DNA of 45,718 nt. Origin: Spirochaetota bacterium. GTDB taxonomy: Bacteria > Spirochaetota > UBA4802 > JAFGJZ01. The stretch is taken from NCBI GenBank assembly GCA_029554345.1, contig JAKPJF010000169.1:1-45718 (forward strand), in the 5' to 3' direction. Of the stretch, positions 23,986 through 34,443 are shown in pieces. Within the stretch, counting starts at the first letter, position 1. Every line of letters starts with the position of its first letter. A program made the translations under genes and the position numbers. The notes beneath the pieces are model-generated. The model made no database searches. It was given only the letters and a program-made list of their open reading frames with translations, and was not told the origin of the DNA.

Positions 23986-24965
23986 TGGATATTTTGAAAT
24001 ATATAAATGCCCGAATAGAAGGCAATAGTGTCGCAGAGATTAAGAAAAAAGATAATGCCGAGATTCTTCTATGCAGTGCTGTTCTGCATGGTGAAGAAAA
24101 AGCATCACCCGGTCAATGCCTGAGTTTTGACGAAGCGGTTTATTTCGCGGATAAAGGATCTGAAGTCGATTCGGATAAACTTTTAACTGCTCATATTTCC
24201 GAGTGTGCGGAATGCCGTGCAATGATCAGAGAAATAATAGAAGCTTCGCGTAAAAAGAATATCAAACTTTCAGAAAATTTACGTACGGTAAACGTGAAAG
24301 ATAGAGCTCTTCCGAAATTTAATTTTTCATTTGATTTCAGAAAGTATCTTGCGCCTGCGATTGTCATTGTTGTTTTCGGTATAATTGCTTTTTTTGCTGC
24401 AGACGGAATTTTCGGTTCTGGTGATGATATCGGAGAATTTAAGGTTAAAACGGATTCAATGATAGTAAAGGCGATTACTGATGAAGATGTCAATATGATA
24501 CAGACTGATTCAGTATCTTATAAGAAGGATCAGGAGTCTGGTTATTCAATTACAAAAGATAAAATGATTCGTGCTGGTTATGTTTTTTTCATGATTCAGA
24601 ATTCCGGAGAACGTATACCTATTTATGAAGATATTCTTTCGAGAGATATTTCACGTTCCGGTGAAGTCCACATGAATCTTGCAGTTGCAGTCGGCCAGAA
24701 AGACTTTTATGAGATTTTTGATGAGCTCGAAAGCATCGGCAACGATATGGAGAAATATTTTATTCAGGGTTATGCCGCGGCGTATCTGGTTTATAAGATT
24801 AAAGAAAAGAAAGAAACGGATGACGGAGTTTCTGCTGCGGAATCATTCGATCTTGATTCAAAGACTAAGGTTGAAGCACTTTTGGATAAAATTGACGATG
24901 AAGAAAATTATAGTTTTGAACTTTTTGAACTTAGAAATGCGGTATTTTCTCTTTCTTTGAAATAG
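23985..24965 (+). CDS. Membrane anti-sigma factor-like protein with zinc-finger motif
   Basis: 326 residues. The cytoplasmic N-terminal part has the HxxxCxxC zinc motif of anti-sigma factors in AHISECAECRAMIREI (about 69-84). One membrane helix follows (APAIVIVVFGIIAFFAADGI, about 124-143), and the remaining ~180 residues are outside and helical to mixed, ending acidic. No protein family is recognised for the external part, which could be the sensor. The gene starts one base inside the stop of the sigma-like gene, so the two are tightly coupled. The next gene (aldehyde dehydrogenase) starts nine bases later and may be in the same transcript. Confidence 0.7.
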   Translation: MDILKYINARIEGNSVAEIKKKDNAEILLCSAVLHGEEKASPGQCLSFDEAVYFADKGSEVDSDKLLTAHISECAECRAMIREIIEASRKKNIKLSENLRTVNVKDRALPKFNFSFDFRKYLAPAIVIVVFGIIAFFAADGIFGSGDDIGEFKVKTDSMIVKAITDEDVNMIQTDSVSYKKDQESGYSITKDKMIRAGYVFFMIQNSGERIPIYEDILSRDISRSGEVHMNLAVAVGQKDFYEIFDELESIGNDMEKYFIQGYAAAYLVYKIKEKKETDDGVSAAESFDLDSKTKVEALLDKIDDEENYSFELFELRNAVFSLSLK

Positions 24966-24973
24966 GGGGAAGC

Positions 24974-26341
24974 ATGATTAAGAAGATTCTGAAAGACCAG
25001 AAGGAATATTTTTGCACAGGAGCAACTCTGGATGTTTCATTACGGAAGAAGAGTTTAAAACAACTTCTGTCTGTTATAAAGAAAAGAGAAACGGAAATTG
25101 CGGAAGCTATTGCGAAAGATTTTAAGAAGCCGTTGTTTGAGTCATTTATAACTGAAAGCGGGATTATTGAAGATGAAATAAAATTTATGCTGAAGCGTAT
25201 CGGCAAACTGGCAAAAATCAAAAGTGCAAAAACTCCTGTTTTTCATTTTAAGTCAGCTTCTTATATTGTTCCAGAGCCGTATGGAAATGTGCTCATAATT
25301 AGTCCGTGGAATTATCCTTTTCAGCTTGCGCTTTCTCCTTTGATCGGAGCGGTTGCTGCCGGAAACTGCGCCGTGATTAAGCCGTCTGAACTTTCTCCGA
25401 ATACGTCTGCAATTATCGCCGAGATCATTGCTGAATCTTTTGCCCCCGGCCATGTTTGCGTTATCAACGGCGGACGTGAAGTGAGTGAGGCTCTTCTTGA
25501 TGAAAAGTTCGATTACATTTTTTATACCGGCGGTGAATCTGTCGGAAAAATAGTGATGCGGAAGGCTTCAGAAAATCTAACGCCGGTTACACTTGAGCTT
25601 GGAGGAAAGTCTCCCTGCATAGTAGATAAAACCGCCGACATTGATCTGTCTGCAAAACGTATCGTGTGGGGAAAATTCTTAAACGCGGGCCAGACATGCG
25701 TTGCGCCTGATTATATTCTTGTTGATGAATGTGTATCAGCAGAGCTCAAAGAGCGCATGGTTCATTATATAAATAAGTTTTACGGAAATGAGCCCCGCTA
25801 TAGCTCTGATTATGCGCGTATTATAAATGAAAGACATACAGCGAGACTCGTCGGACTAATGAAGGACTGCAGTATTTATTTCGGCGGGGATTATGATGAA
25901 AAAGAAAAGTATATTTCTCCGACGATTATAGATTCTCCGTCATGGGAAAGTCCTGTTATGAATGAAGAAATTTTCGGTCCTCTACTTCCTGTTATAAATT
26001 ATTCCGACCTGGATGCTGTTCTGGATATAATAAGAAACAGACCGAAACCTCTAGCGCTTTATCTTTTTTCAAAAAATAGAAAAACAGAAAGGAAAATTAT
26101 GATGACCGTTTCATTCGGAAGCGGTGCTGTAAATGATACTATTATCAACGCGGGTTCCGCATATATTCCGTTCGGAGGAGTAGGCTCGAGCGGAATGGGG
26201 TCATATCATGGAGTAAAATCCTTTGAGACATTTACTCATTATAAAGGCGTAATCAAAAAATCGAATGCAGTAGATGTAAATCTCAGATATCCGCCGTATA
26301 CGGATAAAAAGCTTAAGATGCTGAAAAAGATTCTGGGATAG
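24974..26341 (+). CDS. NAD(P)-dependent aldehyde dehydrogenase, class 3-like
   Basis: Oxidises aldehydes to acids with NAD(P)+. The 455-residue length and sequence match the ALDH3 type: GNVLIISPWNYPFQLALSPL, AAGNCAVIKPSELSPNTSA, FYTGGESVGKIVMRKASENL, PVTLELGGKSPCIVD with the catalytic glutamate, NAGQTCVAPDYILV with the catalytic cysteine, and NEEIFGPLLPVI near the end. The C-terminus ends in a basic helix rather than a membrane anchor. It lies nine bases after the anti-sigma-like gene, so it may belong to that stress regulon. Its stop is two bases from the convergent sbcC stop. Confidence 0.95.
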   Translation: MIKKILKDQKEYFCTGATLDVSLRKKSLKQLLSVIKKRETEIAEAIAKDFKKPLFESFITESGIIEDEIKFMLKRIGKLAKIKSAKTPVFHFKSASYIVPEPYGNVLIISPWNYPFQLALSPLIGAVAAGNCAVIKPSELSPNTSAIIAEIIAESFAPGHVCVINGGREVSEALLDEKFDYIFYTGGESVGKIVMRKASENLTPVTLELGGKSPCIVDKTADIDLSAKRIVWGKFLNAGQTCVAPDYILVDECVSAELKERMVHYINKFYGNEPRYSSDYARIINERHTARLVGLMKDCSIYFGGDYDEKEKYISPTIIDSPSWESPVMNEEIFGPLLPVINYSDLDAVLDIIRNRPKPLALYLFSKNRKTERKIMMTVSFGSGAVNDTIINAGSAYIPFGGVGSSGMGSYHGVKSFETFTHYKGVIKKSNAVDVNLRYPPYTDKKLKMLKKILG

Positions 26342-26343
26342 TT

Positions 26344-29300
26344 TTATTCATTCCATGAAGTTTTAACAACGCTTCCATAATTTTCCGTGTTTTCGATTCT
26401 GAGATAGGTATCGATTTCTTCCTGCATATCCTCGACATGGGAAATTACACCGACAATGCGTTTTTCTTTTCTAAGTGCTTTTAAAGTGTCGAATACAACA
26501 TCAAGTGATTCTTTATCGAGCGAACCGAATCCTTCATCGAGAAAGAAGAAGTTTTCTTCTGCGCCGCTGATCTTGTGAATGTCATCTGCAAGCGCGAGTG
26601 AAAGAGAAAGAGCCGCCTGAAATGTCTGTCCGCCTGAAAGCGTTTTGGCGCTGCGTGTTTTGCCGTCGTTTAAAAAATCGCGTATTATGAAGCTGTTATC
26701 TTCTGTGAGTTCAAGTGAAAGTTTCTGACGTGTCAAACGGAAAAATCTTTCATTTGCATTCTGGCAAATATTATTTAGGTAAACTGAAGAGACGTAGTCC
26801 ACAAATCCGTTTGCCTTAAAAAGATTTTTAAGTGTTTTGATGTTTTCTTTTCTCAAGAGAAGTTTTTCTTTTTGATCTGTTATTTCTTTTATCTTCTTTA
26901 TGCCTTCAGAAAGTTTTTTTTCTTCTGTCTCAAGATTTCCGATTTCACGGTTTAAAGAATTAATTGAATTTTCGGTTAATTCGAATTCCTTGTCTATTTG
27001 ATTGTGGAGTTTTTCATCATAGGTTCTGCCGCTAATCTCTGATATTATGGAGTTTAATCCGTTATTTGCTATGCTGAATTTTTCACGGTAATTGCTCAAA
27101 AGTATTCTGTCTTCTGCGATATCACTTATGCTTGAAAGAATTGATTCAACATCAGCAACTGATGAAAATTTGCTGTCTTTAAGCTTCGTTTTGATTTCAA
27201 TTTCGGCTCTTTCGATTTCTGCTGATTCGTGCAATATGTCTTTGCGGCGTGTTGAAATTTCTGCGGTTAAAGCTTGAATTTTTCCTGTGAGCAGTTCGCG
27301 CGCGTTAAGTGCGTCTTTATATTTTGATTCAGCGTTTTCGTACTTTTTAATAAAATCATTTCTGTTTGCACTTAAATCAGAATCAGTCACGGTACGATAT
27401 TCGTCTAAATCAAGCAGTGATATTCTTCCTTTAAGCTTATCGCAATTACTATTCTTGCTTTCGTATTCAGATTGTATGTCTTCAAATCGCTGGATGTAGG
27501 TTTTTTCTTTTTTTTCAAGTGAATCTATTTCAGAATCGAGATTTGCAAGAGATTTTTCTTTTTCAATTATTGATGTATTTGTTTTTTCAGCTTCTTCTAT
27601 CTTAAGCATAATGCTTTTTTTATCGCTCAGGTTATTCCAGATGAAAAGTTTTTGATGTTCACTGATTTTAATTTGATGATTTGACCTTTTGTTTTCAGTT
27701 TTAAGAAGCTCTTCCTGTTTAGCATTATACAGGGTGTGAATATTGGAAAGTTCTTTGGAAACGCAACCGAGATTGTCAATATTCTCTTCAAGTTTATCTT
27801 TCTTTAATTTGGCTGCTGATATTTGTTCAGAGATATCTGACGGTTTCGCAGGTGACGGATGTTCTTTTGATCCGCAAAGAGGGCATGCTTCTCCTTCATG
27901 AAGATTTACCGCGTAATCCGATATTTTCTTTGCGGTATTAAGTTCTTCCAATTCTTTTGTTATAAGTTCCAGATTCTTTTTTGCTTTTGAAATATTCTGT
28001 TCTATTGATTCTGATGACTTTGAAAAATCTTCAATGTTATTAAGTTCTGTCAGATTATTTTTTGTAAATAGATCATTCTTTTTGGTAATGAGTCTTTCAA
28101 TATCCTTTTTGACTGTGTCATGTTCTTTTTCAATTATTTCTTGATCTTTAAGATATCCGTCATTATTAGAAAACCAATTTAACGCGTTTGTAAGACTTGC
28201 AATATCGGGAAGAGAAAGTCTTTGCTTCTTTATTTCTTCCGATTGAACGGTTCTTTCGGTTTTCTTAGATTCTATTTCGTTTCTCAGTTTCAGGCATTCT
28301 GATTTTCCTGTGTCTATACGCGCTTTGAGTTTTTCGGCATCAGTCTGATATTTTCTGAGTTCTATTATTGTTTCAAAGTCTTCCGCTTTGCGTTTGTATG
28401 TTTCTTTTTCTGAATATTCTTTTTCTGCTTCTTGAAGAACTTTGCTTTTTTCTTTGAGCTCATTCGAAAGCTTATTCGATTCATTTTCTTTTAACTGAAT
28501 TTCTTCATTATATATTTTCGTTTTTACTTGGGAGTTTTTCAGCGCGTCAAGCGCGGATTTGAAATTAACTATGCAGTATTCTCTATCGTTAATTGAATTT
28601 TCAAGTTTATCAAATGATTCTTTTTGATTTTGAAGTGCATTAAGTTCTTCTTTTGCTTTTATTTCTTTTTCGATCAGAATTTTGAGAGTATCCCATTCAG
28701 CTTTTTTTTCTCTCAGCAATTTTTGTTGTTTTAAATCTTTATCAAGTTTTGTTTTAAGTATTTTGATGTTTTCAGCTATAGAATCAAATTTTTCAGGAGT
28801 GATATCTCCTAGTTGTTTGAGCTGACCTTCGATATTTTCAAGTTCCGCGTCGTTGCGTTTGTCCAGATTTGAAGTTTTTTCAGCGAGATCATATTTTTCA
28901 AGATGGAACAGTTCTTTCATCATCTGATTTCTTTTGCTGTTTTCAAGTTGAAGAAATTCCTGAAATTTTCCCTGAGGAATTATAATCGTCCTTTTGAAAT
29001 TGTCATAGCTGAGTCCGATTATATTTTCTATTGAATCATATTCAATAGGTTCCCAATCAGTGCCGTTTTGTTTGAACGCGCGTCTGTCCGGAGTTTGAAG
29101 TTTGTAAAACTGTTTCTTTTCGCGTTTGACGCTTACACTTGTCATGTAAGTTCCGGACGATGTTTTGAAAATAAATTCTATCGACAATGAATCGGATTTC
29201 AGATTCATTATATTCGAGCCGCGTTCACGATTATTGAGTCTTTCGGTTTCTCCAAAAAGAGCGAATGTGATTGCTTCGAGTATTGCCGATTTTCCGCTTC

Positions 29301-29412
29301 CTACGTGTCCGAATATTCCGAATATTCCGGCACCGGTGAGTTTCGTGAAATCGATTTCCTGCTTTTCTCTGTAAGAATAAATTCCGCTGAAAGAAAGTTT
29401 TACAGGTATCAT
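26344..29412 (-). CDS. sbcC: Nuclease SbcCD subunit C (Rad50-like ATPase)
   Basis: SbcC is the SMC-like ATPase of the SbcCD nuclease, which cleaves hairpins and processes DNA ends in repair. The 1022 residues have a Walker A motif near the start (GIFGHVGSGKSAILEAITF), long coiled-coil arms, and a zinc hook in the middle (EACPLCGSKEHPSP, CxxC at about 507-510). The C-terminal head has LSGGQTFQAALSLSLALAD (ABC signature) and FFLDEGFGSLDKES (Walker B). Its start overlaps the end of sbcD by four bases. Length and domain order are normal. Confidence 0.96.
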   Translation of the reverse strand: MIPVKLSFSGIYSYREKQEIDFTKLTGAGIFGIFGHVGSGKSAILEAITFALFGETERLNNRERGSNIMNLKSDSLSIEFIFKTSSGTYMTSVSVKREKKQFYKLQTPDRRAFKQNGTDWEPIEYDSIENIIGLSYDNFKRTIIIPQGKFQEFLQLENSKRNQMMKELFHLEKYDLAEKTSNLDKRNDAELENIEGQLKQLGDITPEKFDSIAENIKILKTKLDKDLKQQKLLREKKAEWDTLKILIEKEIKAKEELNALQNQKESFDKLENSINDREYCIVNFKSALDALKNSQVKTKIYNEEIQLKENESNKLSNELKEKSKVLQEAEKEYSEKETYKRKAEDFETIIELRKYQTDAEKLKARIDTGKSECLKLRNEIESKKTERTVQSEEIKKQRLSLPDIASLTNALNWFSNNDGYLKDQEIIEKEHDTVKKDIERLITKKNDLFTKNNLTELNNIEDFSKSSESIEQNISKAKKNLELITKELEELNTAKKISDYAVNLHEGEACPLCGSKEHPSPAKPSDISEQISAAKLKKDKLEENIDNLGCVSKELSNIHTLYNAKQEELLKTENKRSNHQIKISEHQKLFIWNNLSDKKSIMLKIEEAEKTNTSIIEKEKSLANLDSEIDSLEKKEKTYIQRFEDIQSEYESKNSNCDKLKGRISLLDLDEYRTVTDSDLSANRNDFIKKYENAESKYKDALNARELLTGKIQALTAEISTRRKDILHESAEIERAEIEIKTKLKDSKFSSVADVESILSSISDIAEDRILLSNYREKFSIANNGLNSIISEISGRTYDEKLHNQIDKEFELTENSINSLNREIGNLETEEKKLSEGIKKIKEITDQKEKLLLRKENIKTLKNLFKANGFVDYVSSVYLNNICQNANERFFRLTRQKLSLELTEDNSFIIRDFLNDGKTRSAKTLSGGQTFQAALSLSLALADDIHKISGAEENFFFLDEGFGSLDKESLDVVFDTLKALRKEKRIVGVISHVEDMQEEIDTYLRIENTENYGSVVKTSWNE

Positions 29413-30644
29413 TCGTTTTCCTCCGCGATGACTTCTTTAAATAAAGCGATGATATCATCTGAAGGTTTTACGTTTTCTTTATGAACGAAATAATCGATGA
29501 ACAAATCTTCTATGTTTTTTTGTAGATCTATTATCTTTGAATTCTGTGACAGTTCGTTTTTATTTGCGACATCAGGAATTAATGCGACGATTCCGTCATG
29601 TGATGCATATAGACATTTTCTTTCTTCAGCAGAAAGAAAGGTATCAGTTGCCATCGTAAGTTCAACGAGTGCATTGCTGTTTGTTTTAAGCCATTTTTCG
29701 GCTTCAGTTGTATTCTCGAAACAGGCGCGAAGGAGCTTTTTGCCTTTTGTAAGTTCAATGTTTTTTATTTCTGCTTTTTGATCCGGTTTAATTTCTGCGA
29801 TAACAATATATTTTTTCTGATCTGCTTCTCCGAAGCTGTATGCTATCGGACTTCCGGAGTAAACAACAGGTGAGTTTTCATTTGACATAATTTGTTTGCG
29901 GTGAAGATGCCCTGCCGCAGTATATTGAATCTGCGGAGGAATATTATTTGTGAACACTGCCTGTGCTCCGCCTATATGAAGAATCGGTTTTTCATCATCT
30001 CCTTCTTCCGGCATCTCTCCGCCTTCGTTCATGAAAAGCAGATGCGCTGCAAGAATATTAACGCCTTTGCCGTCGCAGTATTTTGATGCTGTTTCATTCC
30101 ACTTGTTCATAAGAACAGTTCTTAATTCTTCTTCGCTGTTTTGTTCTCCGAGATATGTTTTAAGCCGGATTTCATTGGCGTACGGAGTTAAAATTATTCT
30201 AAGAGGAATATCTTTTCCGGGAAGGGAAAGACTTATGAATCCGTTACTGCTTTCTGTAATTTTGAGTCCGCTGTCGAGTTCAAACGGACGGATACATGAA
30301 TTCGGATATCCTGCGAAGATGATTCCGCATTCGCGCGCGAGAGAGTCAGGCGCTTCAATTCTATCCGGTGAATCGTGATTTCCGGCAATTGCAATGACGG
30401 CCCGTTTGCCGTTATTTGAAAGCTTTTTTAGGGTAGAATATAAAAGTTCTGTGGATTCTATAGGAGGGTTCGCTGTATCGAAAATATCGCCTGAAATTAT
30501 CACAGCGTCAACGCACTCATTTTCTGCGATCAAGCATATTTCTTCCATTACTTCAACTTGTTCTGCATGACGCGGATATCCGTTAAGCTGTTTGCCGAGA
30601 TGCCAGTCTGAAGTGTGCAGTATTCTGATTGATTCGGAATTCAT
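29409..30644 (-). CDS. sbcD: Nuclease SbcCD subunit D (Mre11-like)
   Basis: SbcD is the metal-dependent nuclease partner of SbcC. The 411 residues carry the metallophosphatase motifs: ILHTSDWHLGKQL (residues 8-20), VDAVIISGDIFDTANPP (about 40-56), VIAIAGNHDSPDRIEA (about 84-99), and later AAHLL and GHLHRKQ. The C-terminal part includes the capping region that binds SbcC. It is the first gene of the sbcDC pair; modC lies 68 bases upstream, with no strong terminator between them, so some read-through is possible. Confidence 0.96.
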   Translation of the reverse strand: MNSESIRILHTSDWHLGKQLNGYPRHAEQVEVMEEICLIAENECVDAVIISGDIFDTANPPIESTELLYSTLKKLSNNGKRAVIAIAGNHDSPDRIEAPDSLARECGIIFAGYPNSCIRPFELDSGLKITESSNGFISLSLPGKDIPLRIILTPYANEIRLKTYLGEQNSEEELRTVLMNKWNETASKYCDGKGVNILAAHLLFMNEGGEMPEEGDDEKPILHIGGAQAVFTNNIPPQIQYTAAGHLHRKQIMSNENSPVVYSGSPIAYSFGEADQKKYIVIAEIKPDQKAEIKNIELTKGKKLLRACFENTTEAEKWLKTNSNALVELTMATDTFLSAEERKCLYASHDGIVALIPDVANKNELSQNSKIIDLQKNIEDLFIDYFVHKENVKPSDDIIALFKEVIAEENE

Positions 30645-30712
30645 GAAGTCTCCTGCTTTCAGGAAAACTATACATTCGTTAAGATGTCAAGCGTAAAGAG
30701 TAGTAGAAGGTT

Positions 30713-31774
30713 TTATTCCGTTGTAAAAAATATTTTCTCAGGAGGAATCTGAATGAAAAGTTTTTTGTTTTTTCGGAAGACTTTGAGAGCCTCTGACGTT
30801 TTTGATATTTCAGCTCTGAATAAATTGCCGCCGCATTCAGTGATTACTGTAGTTGAAAAAATTCCTTCAGTTACTTCGATGATTTTACAAGGAAAAATAT
30901 TGATTCCTGAAGTTTGCTCGGAAAGAATATTGATATAATGTGCACGTATTCCGATGAAAATATTGTCTTTATCCGGCACTATGCCTGCCGCGCTAATAGT
31001 CATTTCGCCGCATTTGATTATTGTTTCTTTTCCGGATGAAGAAATAATATCGGCAGGGAAGATATTTTTGCATCCGGTAATTCTTGCAGCGTTTACACTT
31101 GCGGGATGATCTATAACTTTGTCTTTTGCCGCAGTCTGTACGCATCTGCCGTTTTCAATTATCATTATTCTGTCGCTGAGCCTGTAGGCTTCTTCTATGT
31201 TATGAGTGACGAGTAGAACCGGTTTATGAAAATTATGTTTTATAATTGTGATAAGTTCGCTTTCCAGAATGTGCTTGGTGTGACCGTCAGCCGCAGAAAA
31301 AGGTTCATCGAGCAGAAGTATTTCAGGTTCTGTAACAAGAGTTCTTGCAAGCGCACACCTCTGCTGCTGCCCGCCTGAAAGCTGGTGAGGGAAACGCTTT
31401 CCGAGCCCATTAAGATGTGTTCGCTCAATTATATCTTTGACTGCCTGTTCTCTGATTTTTCTCGGTTTATCAGAAATGCCGTATTCAATATTTTTGTAAA
31501 CGCTCATGTGCGGAAATAGAGCGGAATTCTGAAAAACAAATCCGATCTTCCGTAAACGTGCCGGAATATTTATCTTGCTGTCGGTGCTGTATAGAGTTTT
31601 ATCATTAATTGTTATTGTGCCGCTGTCAGGTGTGATCAATCCGGCAATACATTTTAGAGTCATGCTTTTGCCGCATCCTGATGAACCGATAATAGAAAGA
31701 ATTCCGCGTTCATGAGTAAAGTTTACATTGAGTGTGAAATCTCCCAATATTTTAGTGGCGTTAACTTCAAGCAT
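30713..31774 (-). CDS. modC: Molybdate ABC transporter ATP-binding protein
   Basis: ModC powers molybdate import through ModB. The 353 residues show Walker A (IGSSGCGKSMTLKCIAGLI, about 31-49), Q-loop region FVFQNSALFPHMSV, signature LSGGQQQRCALARTL (about 134-148), Walker B (ILLLDEPFSA) and the H-loop (VLLVTHNIEEA). A TOBE-like molybdate-binding C-terminal region follows from about residue 235, of normal length for a one-TOBE ModC. The start overlaps modB by 8 bases. The modABC operon faces away from the nitrogenase genes and presumably supplies Mo for FeMo-cofactor. Confidence 0.93.
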   Translation of the reverse strand: MLEVNATKILGDFTLNVNFTHERGILSIIGSSGCGKSMTLKCIAGLITPDSGTITINDKTLYSTDSKINIPARLRKIGFVFQNSALFPHMSVYKNIEYGISDKPRKIREQAVKDIIERTHLNGLGKRFPHQLSGGQQQRCALARTLVTEPEILLLDEPFSAADGHTKHILESELITIIKHNFHKPVLLVTHNIEEAYRLSDRIMIIENGRCVQTAAKDKVIDHPASVNAARITGCKNIFPADIISSSGKETIIKCGEMTISAAGIVPDKDNIFIGIRAHYINILSEQTSGINIFPCKIIEVTEGIFSTTVITECGGNLFRAEISKTSEALKVFRKNKKLFIQIPPEKIFFTTE

Positions 31775-32447
31775 TTCGTTCTCCTTTCCTTTTATACGAA
31801 AGGCGGCTTATGATAAAAAGAGTCGCAAGAGCTATGATGGTCATTATGAGTACCATAATATTTGCGGTTTTTCCATCATCCGCCTGCAGTGAGTTATAAA
31901 TTGCTATCGGCATAGTCAGTGTTTCATCCGGAATACTGCCGGCAACCATAAGAGTAGTTCCGAAATCTCCCAGTGCCCTTGCAAATGCCATGCTGACTCC
32001 GGAAATTACACCTCTCCAGGCAATCGGCAGAATGATTGTGAAAAAAATTACGGTTTCTGTTTTTCCCATTACTCTTGCTGCATTAATGTAATCTTTGTCT
32101 ACTTCTTCAAATGAGACTTTTGCGGCCTTAATCAAATAAGGTATTGAAACTATTGTTGATGCAAGAACCGCTCCGAGAGGTGTGAAAACTATCATTATAT
32201 CAAAGTTGTTCTCGAGAAATTTTCCGATATGCGATTGGCGGCCAAGAAGTACAAGAAGATAGTAACCGAGAACAGTCGGAGGAAATATAATCGGAAGATT
32301 CATTAATGAGTCTATGAAATAACTTAATCTGTTTTTATTTCTGCTGAGGAAGTATGCAAGCGGTATGCCCGTGATAAGAGCTATTGCAACGGATGCTGAA
32401 GCAACTTTAAAAGAAAGAAATAATGGAAAAAGATTAATTCCGTTCAT
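31767..32447 (-). CDS. modB: Molybdate ABC transporter permease
   Basis: ModB forms the membrane channel for molybdate. 226 residues with about five membrane helices and the family's EAA-like loop in the middle (FEEVDKDYINAARVMGKTET, then ILPIAWRGVISGVSMAFARALGDFG). The motif ALGDFGTTLMVAG is characteristic of the ModB/CysTW type. The usual length is about 225 residues. It lies 12 bases after modA and overlaps modC by 8 bases, the usual modABC operon. Confidence 0.94.
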   Translation of the reverse strand: MNGINLFPLFLSFKVASASVAIALITGIPLAYFLSRNKNRLSYFIDSLMNLPIIFPPTVLGYYLLVLLGRQSHIGKFLENNFDIMIVFTPLGAVLASTIVSIPYLIKAAKVSFEEVDKDYINAARVMGKTETVIFFTIILPIAWRGVISGVSMAFARALGDFGTTLMVAGSIPDETLTMPIAIYNSLQADDGKTANIMVLIMTIIALATLFIISRLSYKRKGERNA

Positions 32448-32459
32448 GGTGAATTGCCT

Positions 32460-33233
32460 TTACTTGCCGTCCGGCAGAATGAATCCGTATTTTATCATTA
32501 TTTTTCTACCCTCCGTTCCGTTAACAAATTTGATGAATTTTCTGGCTTCCATTTCTTTTTTTGTTCCTTTTACAACAGCAATGGACTGTTTTAGCGGAGC
32601 ATGAAGTTTATCGTCAGCAAGATAAAAGTTTACCTTCTTTGTATTCACAACTGATAAAGAAATGAAGGCTGCTTCCACATTGCCTGTGTTTAATAAACTG
32701 AGTGAATGCTGTATATCTTTCGCATAAATCATTTTATCTTTGAGTTTATCCCAAAGACCAAGTTTTTCAAGAGTCTGTTTCGCGGCAAGACCGTACGGCG
32801 CATGAGAAGGATCTGCTATTGCGATTTTTTTATAATCAGATTTTAAAAGGTCGTTTAATGATGAGATTCTTAACTTTGTTTTCACAGAGGTTGCGGCTCC
32901 GACGCGTCCGATGCCGTAGAGTTCCTGAGTATCAGGAATAATTTTTCCTGCTTTTATCAGATCATCAACAAACTTAATGTTTGCGGAAGCATATATATCA
33001 AACGGAGCTCCGTTTGCTATTTGCTCCCTTGCCGTGCCGGATGACGAGTAAATTATTTTCGTTCTGATTCCGTACGTCTTTTCAAACAGCTTTCCTATTT
33101 CACTGAATGCAAGAACAAGATCTGCTGCTGCGGCAATTGTTATATCTTTTGATTGTCTATTCTCAGGATGAAGATTCGTGCCGGATGTGTTATATAGAAG
33201 TAATAAAGTGAAGATCAATCTGAATATTTTCAT
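32460..33233 (-). CDS. modA: Molybdate-binding periplasmic protein
   Basis: ModA binds molybdate in the periplasm and delivers it to ModBC. The frame is open back to 33278, but the ATG at 33233 is preferred: it is preceded by AGGTGG and starts a proper signal peptide (MKIFRLIFTLLLLYNTSGTN). The mature part has the family motifs: ITIAAAADLVLAFSEIGKLF, KIIYSSSGTAREQIANGAPF and DIYASANIKFVDDLIKAGKI, with Ser/Ala residues of the oxyanion pocket. It is about 257 residues long, which is normal. It is transcribed divergently from nifH across a 363-base control region. Confidence 0.93.
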   Translation of the reverse strand: MKIFRLIFTLLLLYNTSGTNLHPENRQSKDITIAAAADLVLAFSEIGKLFEKTYGIRTKIIYSSSGTAREQIANGAPFDIYASANIKFVDDLIKAGKIIPDTQELYGIGRVGAATSVKTKLRISSLNDLLKSDYKKIAIADPSHAPYGLAAKQTLEKLGLWDKLKDKMIYAKDIQHSLSLLNTGNVEAAFISLSVVNTKKVNFYLADDKLHAPLKQSIAVVKGTKKEMEARKFIKFVNGTEGRKIMIKYGFILPDGK

Positions 33234-33250
33234 AAACCACCTCGATTTAT

Positions 33251-33278
33251 AAAATATCTTCGCATAGTAAATCGTCAA
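33251..33278 (-). promoter_or_regulatory. Possible modA promoter
   Basis: On the minus strand: TTGACG (33278-33273), a 16-base spacer, then TATTTT (33256-33251). The predicted start of transcription would fall only about a dozen bases before the modA ATG, giving a very short leader, so this is a weak call. The rest of this control region is described in the other entries between 33234 and 33596. Confidence 0.35.
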
Positions 33279-33332
33279 ACGGATTAGTCTTTCTATTGTT
33301 TAATCAATGTAACTTTATCGTGAATTATTCGT

Positions 33333-33374
33333 AATCCTACATTTGTGTTTTTAATCCTACAGAAATGTAGGATT
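33333..33374. repeat. Three-copy AATCCTACA direct/inverted repeat (operator candidate)
   Basis: AATCCTACA occurs at 33333-33341 and 33353-33361, exactly 20 bases (about two DNA turns) apart, and its inverse TGTAGGATT at 33366-33374. The last two copies form a perfect 9-bp inverted repeat with a 4-base loop (GAAA). The group lies between modA and nifH and overlaps the NifA-type site. It resembles neither the recalled ModE box nor the NrpR site. It could be a regulator-binding site shared by the two operons or, less likely, an RNA hairpin on a transcript crossing it. Confidence 0.7.
33346..33361 (+). promoter_or_regulatory. NifA-type upstream activator site (TGT-N10-ACA)
   Basis: TGT (33346-33348), ten bases, ACA (33359-33361): an exact match to the recalled NifA activator consensus. 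It lies about 180 bases upstream of the sigma-54 promoter, slightly farther than the usual 80-150. It is the only match I found in the modA-nifH gap, and its right half overlaps the AATCCTACA repeat. A nifA gene begins at the end of the window. Confidence 0.6.
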
Positions 33375-33509
33375 TTCGGCGTTTCTTTATGAAGTAACAC
33401 CTCGGTAAAAAATAAGTATTATGCAAATGCGTATAGCCCAGGACTGTATTCACTCGTCTAATATTTCATGAATGTAAACTAACTGCCAAAAATAATTCAA
33501 ATGAACTGA

Positions 33510-34421
<912 letters not shown>

Positions 34422-34443
34422 TTGAGATAAAGGAGAAAAAACC

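Noticed and set aside
33234-33278. Longer modA start at 33278
   Set aside because: AGGTGG lies just before the ATG at 33233, which begins a good signal peptide; the extension would overlap the possible promoter.
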